The position numbers and the translations under genes are program-made. From Chloroflexota bacterium (GTDB taxonomy: Bacteria > Chloroflexota > Anaerolineae > Anaerolineales > Villigracilaceae), in assembly GCA_021414245.1 (NCBI GenBank), contig JAIOOU010000011.1:59881-123880 (forward strand): a stretch of DNA of 64,000 bases. The letters run 5' to 3'. How positions within the stretch are numbered: the stretch's first letter is position 1; each line of letters opens with the position of its first letter. The notes under the pieces are model-generated. The model was given only the letters and a program-made list of their open reading frames with translations. It did no database searches and had not been told where the DNA came from. Positions 52,394 through 60,560 of this stretch are shown one piece after another.

Positions 52394-53448
52394 AAACTAA
52401 AGTAACCACTCTCATTCTGCTGCTGGCGCTTTTATTCCTGCCCACCAGCAATGCGTACGCACAAACCCCGGGCGGCGATGTGATCCGTTTTGGGGAAAAT
52501 TACACCCTGGAAAGTGGTGAGACCCTGAATGGCAGTCTGGTGGTCATTGGTGGAAATGCGGATGTTCAAACCAAATCCTCCGTGACCCGTGATGTGGTGC
52601 TGGTTGGTGGAAATCTCCACATCGACGGTGACGCCGGCGGCGCGGTGGTTATCATCGGCGGCAATCTGACCATCTCGGGCACCGTCAGCCAGGATGTCGT
52701 TGTGATCGGCGGACAGGTGCTGCTGACCAAAACATCCGTGGTGAAGGGGGATGTGGTCACCATGGGCGGCCAGGTCACGAAGGAACCGGGCGCGGAAGTA
52801 GCCGGAAACATCGTAAATAACGCCCCGCCGATCGAAGTTCCGGCCGTTCCCAATGTGCCGAACGTTCCCAACGTGCCTAATGTACCCAACACCCCGAATG
52901 TCGATATCCATGTTAATCCGTTTTGGGAAGTGGCGAATGTGATCGGGCGCGCACTGGCTGTGGCCGCGATCGGCATGCTGCTCACCCTTTTCCTGCAGCC
53001 TCAATTGGAAAGGGTTGCGGATGCGGTTGTACGTCAACCTGTGATGGCGGGAGGCTTCGGCTTGCTGACCCTGGTGGTCACGCCGCTGGCTATGGTCGTC
53101 ATGATCATTACCATCCTGCTCATCCCCATCGCAATCATCGTGGCCTTCATCATTCCATTGGCCTGGCTTTTTGGCATCATCGCCGTTGGACAGGAAGTTG
53201 GCGAGCGTTTCACCAAGGCGATCAATCAGACTTGGGCTCCTGTGCTCTCGACTGGTTTTGGCACCTTCCTGCTTCTGCTGGTGGGCGGATTTGTCGGATT
53301 GATCCCGTGTGTGGGCTGGCTGCTTCCCCTCGTTGTCGGTCTGATCGCAATCGGTGGTGTGGTCATGACCTGGTTCGGCACCCGGGCGGTCTCCGGCTCC
53401 GCAGTTCCTCCGGCTCAGGCCGAAGCACCACTCCCGCCTACTTCCTAG
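52390..53448 (+). CDS. bactofilin-like beta-helix protein with C-terminal membrane domain
   Basis: A protein of 352 residues. A cleavable signal peptide (ending near AYAQT), then short repeats of the type DVVLVGGNLHIDGDA and AVVIIGGNLTISG (about 40-140), as in bactofilin-type polymerising beta helices but outside the membrane. A Pro-Asn-Val repeat (NVPNVPNVPNVPN) follows, and then four or so membrane helices (about 180-330). It is the third gene of the sigma/anti-sigma operon and is likely its main effector, perhaps an envelope scaffold. Confidence 0.75.
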   Translation: MKTKVTTLILLLALLFLPTSNAYAQTPGGDVIRFGENYTLESGETLNGSLVVIGGNADVQTKSSVTRDVVLVGGNLHIDGDAGGAVVIIGGNLTISGTVSQDVVVIGGQVLLTKTSVVKGDVVTMGGQVTKEPGAEVAGNIVNNAPPIEVPAVPNVPNVPNVPNVPNTPNVDIHVNPFWEVANVIGRALAVAAIGMLLTLFLQPQLERVADAVVRQPVMAGGFGLLTLVVTPLAMVVMIITILLIPIAIIVAFIIPLAWLFGIIAVGQEVGERFTKAINQTWAPVLSTGFGTFLLLLVGGFVGLIPCVGWLLPLVVGLIAIGGVVMTWFGTRAVSGSAVPPAQAEAPLPPTS

Positions 53449-53498
53449 AAGCCCTCTCTCAAAGTTGTTGGCCTGATAAAATAATCAAATCTGCATGT

Positions 53499-53535
53499 TA
53501 TAATGCGCCCGCTCCGGGGATATTCTCCGGAGCGG
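53499..53535 (+). promoter_or_regulatory. extended -10 promoter and 5' hairpin before the C45 peptidase gene
   Basis: TATAAT at 53499-53504 with TG one base upstream. The transcript would begin near a hairpin, CCGCTCCGG with CCGGAGCGG (53509-53517 and 53527-53535), followed by TTTT; this could cap the mRNA or attenuate transcription. Confidence 0.5.
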
Positions 53536-53555
53536 TTTTGATTATGGAGAAAAAC

Positions 53556-54665
53556 ATGTTTAAACACGAAATTCCAAATACTCCCGCTCACAACACCCCT
53601 CCTCCTCTGATTGAGGTTTCAGGGTCACAGCAGGAAATGGGGCGCCAGATCGGCGAGGCGGCCCGCGAACAGGTCCAGCACAGCGTAGCCAATGCACGAG
53701 TTTTGATCGATGCCGCTTACAGCAGCCTTGAGCTGACCTGGCAGGGTGCCCAGATCCAGTCCCGAAAATACCTGCCTTTTGCCGAGGAACGCTACCCGCA
53801 ATACGTGGAGGAAATGCGCGGCATTGCCGAAGGTGCCAATGTGCCATTCGATGATATCGTGGTCCTAAACGTCATGGAAGCGGTCACCATGGACGCTTTG
53901 CACCTAACCCGCTGCACCAGCTTTGCCGTCAACGACGAGCGCACCGCCGATGGGCACATCCTGGCCGCACACAACGAGGATTGGATTCCCGAGGACGAGA
54001 ACGATGTGTTCGTGATCTCGGCCAGACCGGATAAGGAGCCCCCGTTTCTTGCCATGACCTATGGCGGGCTGCTGCCCAATGTGGGATTCAACGCCTATGG
54101 CATCGCCCAGCTAATCGACTCGGTCTATCCGGGCGACTCCCGCATCGGCATTCCACGTCTGGTCGTCGCGCGCGCCGTGCTATCCTCGCGGCGCATCTCT
54201 GGTGCGATCGGACGCACGCTGGTACAGCACCGCGCCGCTGGATACAACCACCTGCTCGTGCACGAGAGTGGAGAAATGTATTCCATCGAAGTGTCCGCAC
54301 GAAAATTCGAGATCCTGTACGCGCATGACGGATACATGGTGCATACCAATCATTACCTCGACCCGCAGATGAAAAAAGTGGAAAAGGACCCGGAGGAATT
54401 GCTTTCCTCGCGGGTGCGTTATTTCCGCGCTTCGCGTCTGCTGCATCAGAACAAACAGCACACAATCAAAAGTCTGCAGGCCATTCAAAAGGATCATGTC
54501 AACATCCCCAATTCGATCTGCAATCATAATATTGAAGGTCTCGATCCCCTTGACCGCGAAAAAACCATTTCCGCCATGGTGATCGACCTGACCGCGCGCG
54601 AAATGCACATCACCTGGGGTAATCCGTGCGAGAATGCATATCATACATATCATTTGAATTCATGA
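53556..54665 (+). CDS. C45-family peptidase / acyl-CoA:6-APA acyltransferase-like Ntn hydrolase
   Basis: A protein of 369 residues. The autoprocessing site is visible as TRCTSFAV, with Cys120 becoming the N-terminal nucleophile; AAHNEDW follows, as in the penicillin acyltransferase family. Relatives hydrolyse amide bonds in small molecules or dipeptides. There is no signal peptide, so it is cytoplasmic. I prefer the ATG at 53556, six bases after GGAG, to one 12 bases earlier. Confidence 0.85.
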   Translation: MFKHEIPNTPAHNTPPPLIEVSGSQQEMGRQIGEAAREQVQHSVANARVLIDAAYSSLELTWQGAQIQSRKYLPFAEERYPQYVEEMRGIAEGANVPFDDIVVLNVMEAVTMDALHLTRCTSFAVNDERTADGHILAAHNEDWIPEDENDVFVISARPDKEPPFLAMTYGGLLPNVGFNAYGIAQLIDSVYPGDSRIGIPRLVVARAVLSSRRISGAIGRTLVQHRAAGYNHLLVHESGEMYSIEVSARKFEILYAHDGYMVHTNHYLDPQMKKVEKDPEELLSSRVRYFRASRLLHQNKQHTIKSLQAIQKDHVNIPNSICNHNIEGLDPLDREKTISAMVIDLTAREMHITWGNPCENAYHTYHLNS

Positions 54666-54687
54666 TCTGAAGGAACAGTTTTGGTTG

Positions 54688-54721
54688 AAAAGGAGGCCGA
54701 TTGAGTAATCGGCCTCCTTTT
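54688..54721. terminator. bidirectional terminator between convergent genes
   Basis: A 15-bp perfect stem with loop GAGT (arms 54688-54702 and 54707-54721) and flanking A and T runs. Confidence 0.88.
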
Positions 54722-54758
54722 CCTTTACAAAGCATGTGTTAAAAAATCAGACCGTTCA

Positions 54759-55364
54759 TCAACGATACAAATGATGCGTCTCCATGTATTCATAAACCGC
54801 GGGATGCAGATAATAACGATAAGCTTCACCACTTAAGACCCGGCGGCGGATCTCCCGTGAAGACAGATTCTGAAGCGGGGCGTCGATGAAAACCACCTTC
54901 TCCGTCAGGCCTGGAATCTTTGTCTCCAGGGTCAACATGTCGAAGTCTTCGCCGAGGCGGCGCATCACACCTATTTGGTGGACAGCAGCCACCAGGTCCG
55001 CATAGAGCCGCCAGGTGGGCAGATCCCGCAGAGAGTCTCCGCCAAGCAATAGCACAATGTCGGCATCAGGCCGCTGTTCGGCCAGCAACCGCACAGTATC
55101 CACGGTGTAATGAGGTCCGGGGCGGTCAATCTCGAGATGCGAGATCTCAAAGACGGGATTATCCACAATGGCCGATTGCAGCATTTTGAGTCGATGTGGA
55201 AGGGATGTAATGGGCTGTGCCTGTTTATGCGGAGGGTCAGGAGTAAGCATCCAATACAAACGTGAAAGCCCAAATTGATGGACAGCCTCACTGGCAAGGA
55301 TCAAGTGGCCCACATGCGGGGGATCAAACGTCCCGCCAAAGAGACCGATTTTTGTCCGGGTCAT
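54759..55364 (-). CDS. nadD: nicotinate-nucleotide adenylyltransferase NadD
   Basis: Joins nicotinate mononucleotide and ATP to form deamido-NAD, the step after the pncB enzyme encoded at 38.6 kb. The protein has 201 residues. GGTFDPPHVGH is the nucleotidyltransferase motif and NLSSREIRRRV the second ATP-binding site. I chose ATG 55364; a TTG 18 bases earlier would overlap the -10 box. No Shine-Dalgarno sequence is seen, so the mRNA may be leaderless. Confidence 0.93.
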   Translation of the reverse strand: MTRTKIGLFGGTFDPPHVGHLILASEAVHQFGLSRLYWMLTPDPPHKQAQPITSLPHRLKMLQSAIVDNPVFEISHLEIDRPGPHYTVDTVRLLAEQRPDADIVLLLGGDSLRDLPTWRLYADLVAAVHQIGVMRRLGEDFDMLTLETKIPGLTEKVVFIDAPLQNLSSREIRRRVLSGEAYRYYLHPAVYEYMETHHLYR

Positions 55365-55370
55365 GAAGGT

Positions 55371-55376
55371 AGTATA
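55371..55376 (-). promoter_or_regulatory. -10 box (TATACT) of nadD, likely leaderless
   Basis: On the minus strand TATACT ends six bases before the nadD ATG. No clear -35 box is visible; the region upstream is occupied by phased repeats serving the divergent gene. Confidence 0.45.
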
Positions 55377-55384
55377 TCGCAAAG

Positions 55385-55439
55385 TTTTACAGGTTGTTTT
55401 TGTTATCTTTACAGTTTCTTTATACAGGGCAGGTATGAT
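55385..55439 (+). promoter_or_regulatory. phased-repeat promoter resembling the Pho boxes
   Basis: TTTTACAG (55385), GTTTTTGT (55396), CTTTACAG (55407), CTTTATAC (55418), each 11 bp apart, then eight bases and TATGAT (55434-55439). The geometry equals the pstS1 promoter, but the repeats are CTTTACA rather than CTTAACA, so a different PhoB-family regulator is possible. Confidence 0.6.
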
Positions 55440-55463
55440 CAGAAAATGAACAAAGGAGATAAA

Positions 55464-55745
55464 ATGTCCACAAAAAATAAATGGCTTCTCGGCTTCGGAA
55501 TTATTCTCGGCTTAAGCGTGCTTTTTGCACTGCCATTCGCCTGGCAGGCCCTCTTTCATGCACAGCGCTATGGCCTGACCGGATATGGCCAGATGCCGAT
55601 GATGCGCAGTCCCGGTTTTTCCCACATGGGCGGTGACATGGGCCTCGGAATGTTCATCGCCGGATTAATACCCCTTGGGTTGATCATTCTTATGGGGCTG
55701 GGTATTGCGGCCCTGATCAAATATCTGCGAACTCCCCGGGTCTGA
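55464..55745 (+). CDS. small two-helix membrane protein, Met/Gly-rich
   Basis: A protein of 93 residues with AAAGGAGA ribosome site. Two membrane helices (about 7-28 and 61-85) are joined by a Met-, His- and Gly-rich loop (QMPMMRSPGFSHMGGDMGLGM) and followed by a basic end. Met/His-rich outer loops sometimes bind copper, but nothing confirms that here. I do not recognise the family. The phased-repeat promoter upstream suggests two-component control. Confidence 0.65.
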   Translation: MSTKNKWLLGFGIILGLSVLFALPFAWQALFHAQRYGLTGYGQMPMMRSPGFSHMGGDMGLGMFIAGLIPLGLIILMGLGIAALIKYLRTPRV

Positions 55746-55769
55746 ATTTCCAGGTTTCATATCCAAGAT

Positions 55770-55809
55770 ACACAAATCCGGTCGTCAATTCCAGCGACCG
55801 GATTTGTGT
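55770..55809 (+). terminator. hairpin terminator after the small membrane gene
   Basis: A 15-bp perfect stem (55770-55784 with 55795-55809, loop of ten); the T tract is poor, so efficiency is uncertain. Confidence 0.65.
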
Positions 55810-55861
55810 AATTAAGCATGCGCATTCCTTGGTGGTATACTTTTGTGAACAGGATGAATTT

Positions 55862-56767
55862 ATGCCAGACTTGACAGTCATCAGTTCAAAATCCCCGCTA
55901 AAACAAATCATGCAGGCAGTCCGCGCAGTGGAAGCGGGCGAATATACTCCCGAACTTTTGAGCGAGCTGGGCGGGGACTCCGGCGACCTGGGTCAACTTG
56001 CGCGCATGCTGGATTCCATGGCGCGCGGCGTGAGTTTCCGGGACAACCAGCTGCGTCTGTTGAGAAAGGTCATCCCGATTGGCGTGTCGCTTGCAGCGGA
56101 AAAAGACTTTAACCGTCTGCTCGAAACCCTGGTGGTGGAAGCGCAGCATGTCACCTCGGCGGATGCAGGCACGCTTTATCTAGTTGAGGATAATGCGCTC
56201 AAGTTCGTCATCCTGCGCAACACATCTTTGAATTTGGCCATGGGGGGAACCAGTGGAAACGAGATCTCCTTTTACCCTGTAAAGTTATATAATGCCGATG
56301 GAAGCGAAAATCGCGCCAATGTGGCATCACAAGCGGCCCTCACCCACAAACGGATCACCATCGCGGATGCCTATCAAGCCGACGGGTTTGATTTCTCCGG
56401 GACCAAAGCCTTTGACAACACGACCAAATACCGCTCAAAATCCTTCCTGACGATCCCTCTGGAAAACAAAGACCAGAAGGTGATCGGTGTGCTGCAATTG
56501 ATCAATGCAAAAGATCCGAAAACCGGCGAGATTATCCCCTTTGCCGACGATGATGTACTGGAAGCCCTCGTCCTGCTGGCCACAGCCGCCCTGGACGGTT
56601 ATATCCTGGAAGCCTCTCTGCGACAGGAAATCGCCCAACTGAAAATCGTGATCGATGAAACTCGCCGGGCGCGACAGGTGGCTGAGATCACAGACAGTGT
56701 TTATTTCAGGGAACTCAAGGACAAGGCCACCCAAATGAGAAAAAGGGAACCGAGGGACAAGCCATAG
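55862..56767 (+). CDS. GAF-domain signalling protein with conserved C-terminal motif
   Basis: A protein of 301 residues. An N-terminal helical part with HAMP-like spacing (about 10-65), a GAF domain (about 80-240; AGTLYLVEDNALKFVI and SFLTIPLENKDQKVIGVLQL), a coiled coil, and a C-terminal motif at 274-301 (AEITDSVYFRELKDKATQMR) that reappears at the end of the cNMP-binding protein at 62 kb. No output domain is present, so it likely works by protein contact. GAF domains often bind cyclic nucleotides or other small ligands. Confidence 0.78.
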   Translation: MPDLTVISSKSPLKQIMQAVRAVEAGEYTPELLSELGGDSGDLGQLARMLDSMARGVSFRDNQLRLLRKVIPIGVSLAAEKDFNRLLETLVVEAQHVTSADAGTLYLVEDNALKFVILRNTSLNLAMGGTSGNEISFYPVKLYNADGSENRANVASQAALTHKRITIADAYQADGFDFSGTKAFDNTTKYRSKSFLTIPLENKDQKVIGVLQLINAKDPKTGEIIPFADDDVLEALVLLATAALDGYILEASLRQEIAQLKIVIDETRRARQVAEITDSVYFRELKDKATQMRKREPRDKP

Positions 56768-56869
56768 GTTTGGCATCGCCGGGGGATATCTTCATAATCG
56801 ATTTTCTTTCAAATCTGTAAGTAATTTTCCTATCCCAAACAACCCCTTAAGCAGTAAATTTACATCAAT

Positions 56870-56912
56870 GGATACGATTATTTCAGCGGTTTCTGTTGCA
56901 ATAATCGTATCC
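56870..56912. repeat. perfect 13-bp inverted repeat upstream of the propeller lipoprotein
   Basis: GGATACGATTATT and AATAATCGTATCC are exact reverse complements, 17 bases apart, 28 bases before the ATG at 56941. It may be an operator for a dimeric regulator or a leader hairpin. CCCTTAAG occurs on both flanks (about 56843 and 56911). Confidence 0.6.
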
Positions 56913-56940
56913 CTTAAGAACACAGAAATCAAAAGATAAA

Positions 56941-58074
56941 ATGAAAAAAAACAAAGCGCATGTCCATATATTCACCGCAAGCATAATTGTATTTGTTCTG
57001 GCCGGACTGTTAAGTGCCTGTGGATCCAACCAGGGGTTTAATCCAGCCGGACCGGGCGTTGCCGGTTTAGGCGACGATCAGACCCCCACTTCGACCGAAT
57101 CCCCAATCGTTACCGACTCTCCCACCGGGATTCCCATTCCTGAAACATCAGGCCATATTGTATTCGTCTCGAACCGCGACGGCCAGATGAGCCTATACAA
57201 GAGCACTCCCGACGGGATTGAACAGGTACGCCTGACGACAGCCAATTCCGAGGATACCAATCCGCGCATTTCACCGGATGGAACACGGGTCGCCTTTGTA
57301 TCCACCGTCGACAACAACATGGATGTATACGTCCTTGACCTCAATAGCTTGAATATTATCAGGGTTACCGACGCACCCGAAAAAGACTCCGCCCCATCCT
57401 GGTCCCCCGATGGGACCCAGCTTGTCTTCGAATCGTTTCGGGACGGAAATTTCGAAATTTATCTTGCCAATGCAGACGGATCCAATCAAACCCGCCTCAC
57501 CGATGATCCGGCCGGGGACAGCAACCCGATCTGGTCACCGGCAAGAAATGAAATCACCTTTGTCAGCAATCGTTTTGGTAATGCAGACATTCTTCTTGTA
57601 ACTCCGACCGGAACACTCTCCACACTAACCACCAATCCGGCTCCGGACTCCGCCCCGGCCTGGTCGCCAGACGGAAACGTGATCGCATTCAAGTCCTATT
57701 CGGGCGAATTTACCAACCTGTGCCTGATCGGCCGGGACGCCCTCAATCAACATTGCATCACCTCCACCCCTGCAGAATACGGTTCGCCGGTTTGGTCACC
57801 GGATGGGACCAGACTTGCCGTCAACGCCAAATTAAGCAATGGATACGGTATCGACATTTTCAACGTTCGGGATGACTCGGTGCAGGAAATTTTTTCGGCA
57901 GGTATTGAACCCAGCGGCACCCCGGTCTGGTCCCCAGAAGGTGCGCGTCTTGTCTTCCAGGGTCAGGTTGACGGGGATATGGAACTATATTCCCTGCTCA
58001 TCCCAACAAAGGAATTCTCCCGTCTGACGGCCGTTTCCGGTTTTGACGGAAAACCAACCTGGTCACGACAATAA
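56941..58074 (+). CDS. TolB/PD40-type beta-propeller lipoprotein
   Basis: A protein of 377 residues. Lipobox LLSAC, a Thr/Ser/Pro-rich spacer to about residue 70, then six or seven WD40-like PD40 blades, each with a WSPDGT-type turn (SPDGTRVAFVS, WSPDGTQLVFES, WSPDGNVIAFKS, WSPDGTRLAVNA, WSPEGARLVFQG). These propellers bind proteins or peptides at the cell surface. No enzyme domain is attached. A strong terminator follows. Confidence 0.87.
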   Translation: MKKNKAHVHIFTASIIVFVLAGLLSACGSNQGFNPAGPGVAGLGDDQTPTSTESPIVTDSPTGIPIPETSGHIVFVSNRDGQMSLYKSTPDGIEQVRLTTANSEDTNPRISPDGTRVAFVSTVDNNMDVYVLDLNSLNIIRVTDAPEKDSAPSWSPDGTQLVFESFRDGNFEIYLANADGSNQTRLTDDPAGDSNPIWSPARNEITFVSNRFGNADILLVTPTGTLSTLTTNPAPDSAPAWSPDGNVIAFKSYSGEFTNLCLIGRDALNQHCITSTPAEYGSPVWSPDGTRLAVNAKLSNGYGIDIFNVRDDSVQEIFSAGIEPSGTPVWSPEGARLVFQGQVDGDMELYSLLIPTKEFSRLTAVSGFDGKPTWSRQ

Positions 58075-58085
58075 TCTCTCATTAG

Positions 58086-58125
58086 AACAAAAAATGCCTC
58101 CCGTTTCCGGGAGGCATTTTTTGTT
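58086..58125. terminator. bidirectional terminator between convergent genes
   Basis: A 17-bp perfect stem (58086-58102 with 58109-58125) with A6 and T6 runs. Confidence 0.9.
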
Positions 58126-58137
58126 TACACACAGACT

Positions 58138-58899
58138 TTATTTAAACGGGACCTGTAGATCCGCACCTGGGATGGCAGATGAATTCCAGTACCCGGCGAA
58201 GGGGGAAAGTGTTAATCCCGTGTCCGTCTTTGCAGTAACCATATAGGGACCGCTGCCGCCATCGCCATTGTTCTTAAAGGAGTTCGGGCTGGCAATGACA
58301 AAAGCAGGGCCTGCCATTTTATTGAGAAAATCAGGATCCGGGCTGTTCAAATGCACAAGAATGATCAGATCATTGACCTTCTCAATGCCATCGTATTCAG
58401 ACTTGGACTTGCCGTCCTCGTTCGTCTCTCCTTTGAATCCACCAAAATTTTCAGCCCAGGCTGCGAATTTGCCGGATCCACGATTTGCATCCTGGGGATC
58501 GAACCAGCGATTGAAGTTCGCAATGACCAGGTCCGCATTCAAAGTGGAGCCGTCGTGGAAGCTGACACCGGGACGCAGGTTAAAAATATAATCCAACCCA
58601 TCTTCAGAAAGGCTGTAGGATTCGGCCAGGACGCCTGTCATCGTGCCACTCTGGCTGGAGACCAGACCTTCATAAAGATGACCAATGACCCCCAGGGCAT
58701 CTTCATTATTGGCATTGGCGGGATCAAGAACAAAGTCCACGATTGGAGCGGAAACGGAGCCGTCGTTTCCGTTCGTCTCCGGCGATGAGGGTTGTGCCAC
58801 CGTGTCCGTGCCAGCCGCATCCCCGCATGCCGCCAACAACACGCTTGCGATCAACAGCAGGCTTATTAATACAATATATCTTTTTTGTTTCATTGCCAT
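58138..58899 (-). CDS. half-length SBP_bac_5 (OppA/DppA-type) solute-binding lipoprotein
   Basis: A protein of 253 residues. Signal peptide with lipobox LLAAC. The body matches the first half of peptide-binding proteins: DALGVIGHLYEGLVS, LSEDGLDYIFNLRPGVSFHDG, NADLVIANFNRWFDP, and GGSGPYMVTAKTDTG. Full members have about 500 residues and a second lobe; here the frame stops after PGADLQVPFK and a terminator begins 13 bases later, so no remnant of the second half exists. It may be a shortened binding module, or a gene that lost its 3' half. Strong GGAGGAG ribosome site. Confidence 0.75.
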   Translation of the reverse strand: MAMKQKRYIVLISLLLIASVLLAACGDAAGTDTVAQPSSPETNGNDGSVSAPIVDFVLDPANANNEDALGVIGHLYEGLVSSQSGTMTGVLAESYSLSEDGLDYIFNLRPGVSFHDGSTLNADLVIANFNRWFDPQDANRGSGKFAAWAENFGGFKGETNEDGKSKSEYDGIEKVNDLIILVHLNSPDPDFLNKMAGPAFVIASPNSFKNNGDGGSGPYMVTAKTDTGLTLSPFAGYWNSSAIPGADLQVPFK

Positions 58900-58957
58900 T
58901 TTCTCCTCCGAATATTTGGATCTCCGCAAAATGCGGCAAACTCTATCCTGTTTCAAG

Positions 58958-58963
58958 TATAAT
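58958..58963 (+). promoter_or_regulatory. -10 box (TATAAT) of the double cyclase gene, likely leaderless
   Basis: A perfect TATAAT ends seven bases before the ATG at 58971, with no Shine-Dalgarno sequence. No good -35 box is visible at 16-18 bases. Confidence 0.5.
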
Positions 58964-58970
58964 TCGAAAC

Positions 58971-60515
58971 ATGCTTCCCGAGTCACCACTTACCGCCATT
59001 GAAACCCGATTGCGATATTTGCTCCCGGCCGAAATGTACGCATTCATGTGGGGCAATCCGTCGGTCGATGTGATGATCGATGTTCACAAGCACCTGCGGA
59101 CGCTTCAGCGAATTTTACATGATTACACCTCGCGCCAAATCTCCATCAGTAAATTAAAACCGGGCAATGTGCATACCGAATGGCAATACGGCACCATGAT
59201 GTTCACTGACCTGGCCGGTTTCACGAAACTGATGGAGGCCAATTCAACCAAGGGGCGTGACGGCGCGGAAAATCTGTTACGACAGCTCACCAAGTACTTT
59301 TCAGCCATGATCGCGGTCATCAGCAAATCGGGCGGGGATCTGGTGGAATTTACCGGTGACGCCCTCCTGGTGGTGTTTCCGAAGAACGAAAAAAATGATG
59401 ACACGCTCCGCGCCGTGCGCGCCGGACTGCGCATGCAAAGGGCCATGAAGGATTTTGCCGAGATCCAGACGCCCTCCGGGATCGTCAACCTGCAAATGCG
59501 CATCGGCATTCACACAGGCCGGTTCTTAACCGCCGAAATCGGCACCCCGCGCCGTATGGAACATGTTCTGCTCGGCAAGGATGTGCAGCAGGCCAAATTG
59601 ACCGAAAGCAAGGGGCGCAATGAACGGGTTAATCTGTCCAAAAAGGCCCATTCGAACATCGCCGATCAGTTTCGGTTCGAAGAGAATACCCCGGATTACT
59701 TTCTGGCGATCGATGATTTTACCGGGGACTCCCTCGGGGAATACGAGATCACCCCAGTTGGGAGACGCATGGCCAGCGGCATCCTGCTGGATCGTGATAA
59801 AACAGCCGTTCTCAGGGAAATTATTGAACTGCTTAATTCCATTGAACCGATGGCAAGTTACATCCCTGCACCGGTACTTTCGCTGCTGGTCGAAAGCGCA
59901 GCGGATCGAAAAATACCGCCAGATTTTCCAAATCCCACCATCATGTTTGTCAACTTCATCGGCCTGCCTGAATCCGCAGACCGGGCCCTGCCGGGCGAAG
60001 AAACCAAGCTCGCCGTCAGTTACTCGAAGGCCTTTTCCCTGATCAATGCGGCCGTTGAATCGCGCGGCGGGGTGTTAAAAAAGGTTACCTATCACCTTTC
60101 CGGTTCGGACATCGTGATCTATTTTGGCGTGCCCAACGCGCACACCAACGATGAATTACGGGCCGCATCCGCCGCGGTAGCCATTCGTGAGATCATCAGT
60201 AATTTCAAAGCCCCCACCATCGGCGGAATTCAAACGGAAATCTACTGTCAGATCGGAATCCATTCAGGCCCGGCCTTCGTGGCCGAGGTTGGCGATCCAC
60301 GCGGACGGCGCGAATTCAATGTTTTGGGGGATACCGTCAACACCACGGCCAGGTTAATGGCCCGGGCCCAGAAGAATCAGATCATTATCTCTGAACAGGT
60401 GCACAAGGCGATCGAAGTAAAATACGAATGTCTGCCGCTTGGGGAGGTCTCCCTGAAAGGGAAAAGCGCTCCCATGATGCTGTATGATCTGGTGAAAAAG
60501 AAACCGAAATCCTAA
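58971..60515 (+). CDS. nucleotide cyclase with two tandem class III domains
   Basis: A soluble protein of 514 residues. Domain 1 (about 65-245) has the metal-binding Asp pair (MFTDLAGFT; EFTGDALLVVF) but lacks the Asn/Arg of the transition state. Domain 2 (about 320-500) has VNFIG in place of the first Asp and GSD in place of GD, but keeps LGDTVNTTARL. One composite active site, as in animal soluble and transmembrane cyclases, is therefore likely. Glu in place of Lys before GD in domain 1 leaves ATP versus GTP choice open. It is convergent with the cNMP-binding operon. Confidence 0.85.
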   Translation: MLPESPLTAIETRLRYLLPAEMYAFMWGNPSVDVMIDVHKHLRTLQRILHDYTSRQISISKLKPGNVHTEWQYGTMMFTDLAGFTKLMEANSTKGRDGAENLLRQLTKYFSAMIAVISKSGGDLVEFTGDALLVVFPKNEKNDDTLRAVRAGLRMQRAMKDFAEIQTPSGIVNLQMRIGIHTGRFLTAEIGTPRRMEHVLLGKDVQQAKLTESKGRNERVNLSKKAHSNIADQFRFEENTPDYFLAIDDFTGDSLGEYEITPVGRRMASGILLDRDKTAVLREIIELLNSIEPMASYIPAPVLSLLVESAADRKIPPDFPNPTIMFVNFIGLPESADRALPGEETKLAVSYSKAFSLINAAVESRGGVLKKVTYHLSGSDIVIYFGVPNAHTNDELRAASAAVAIREIISNFKAPTIGGIQTEIYCQIGIHSGPAFVAEVGDPRGRREFNVLGDTVNTTARLMARAQKNQIIISEQVHKAIEVKYECLPLGEVSLKGKSAPMMLYDLVKKKPKS

Positions 60516-60518
60516 TAT

Positions 60519-60560
60519 ATAAAGGAAAAGGACGGGAACATTCCCGTCCTTTTCCTTTAT
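60519..60560. terminator. bidirectional terminator between the cyclase gene and the minus-strand operon
   Basis: A 20-bp stem (60519-60538 with 60541-60560) with an almost absent loop, overlapping the stop of the next minus-strand gene. Confidence 0.88.

Noticed and set aside
52850..52905. Short tandem repeats that could suggest a CRISPR array or satellite
   Set aside because: They encode a Pro-Asn-Val repeat in frame within the bactofilin-like gene; no spacers are present.
58138..58989. Longer reading of the half-length binding protein from 58989
   Set aside because: The extra 30 residues precede the signal peptide, cross the ribosome site and overlap the cyclase promoter.
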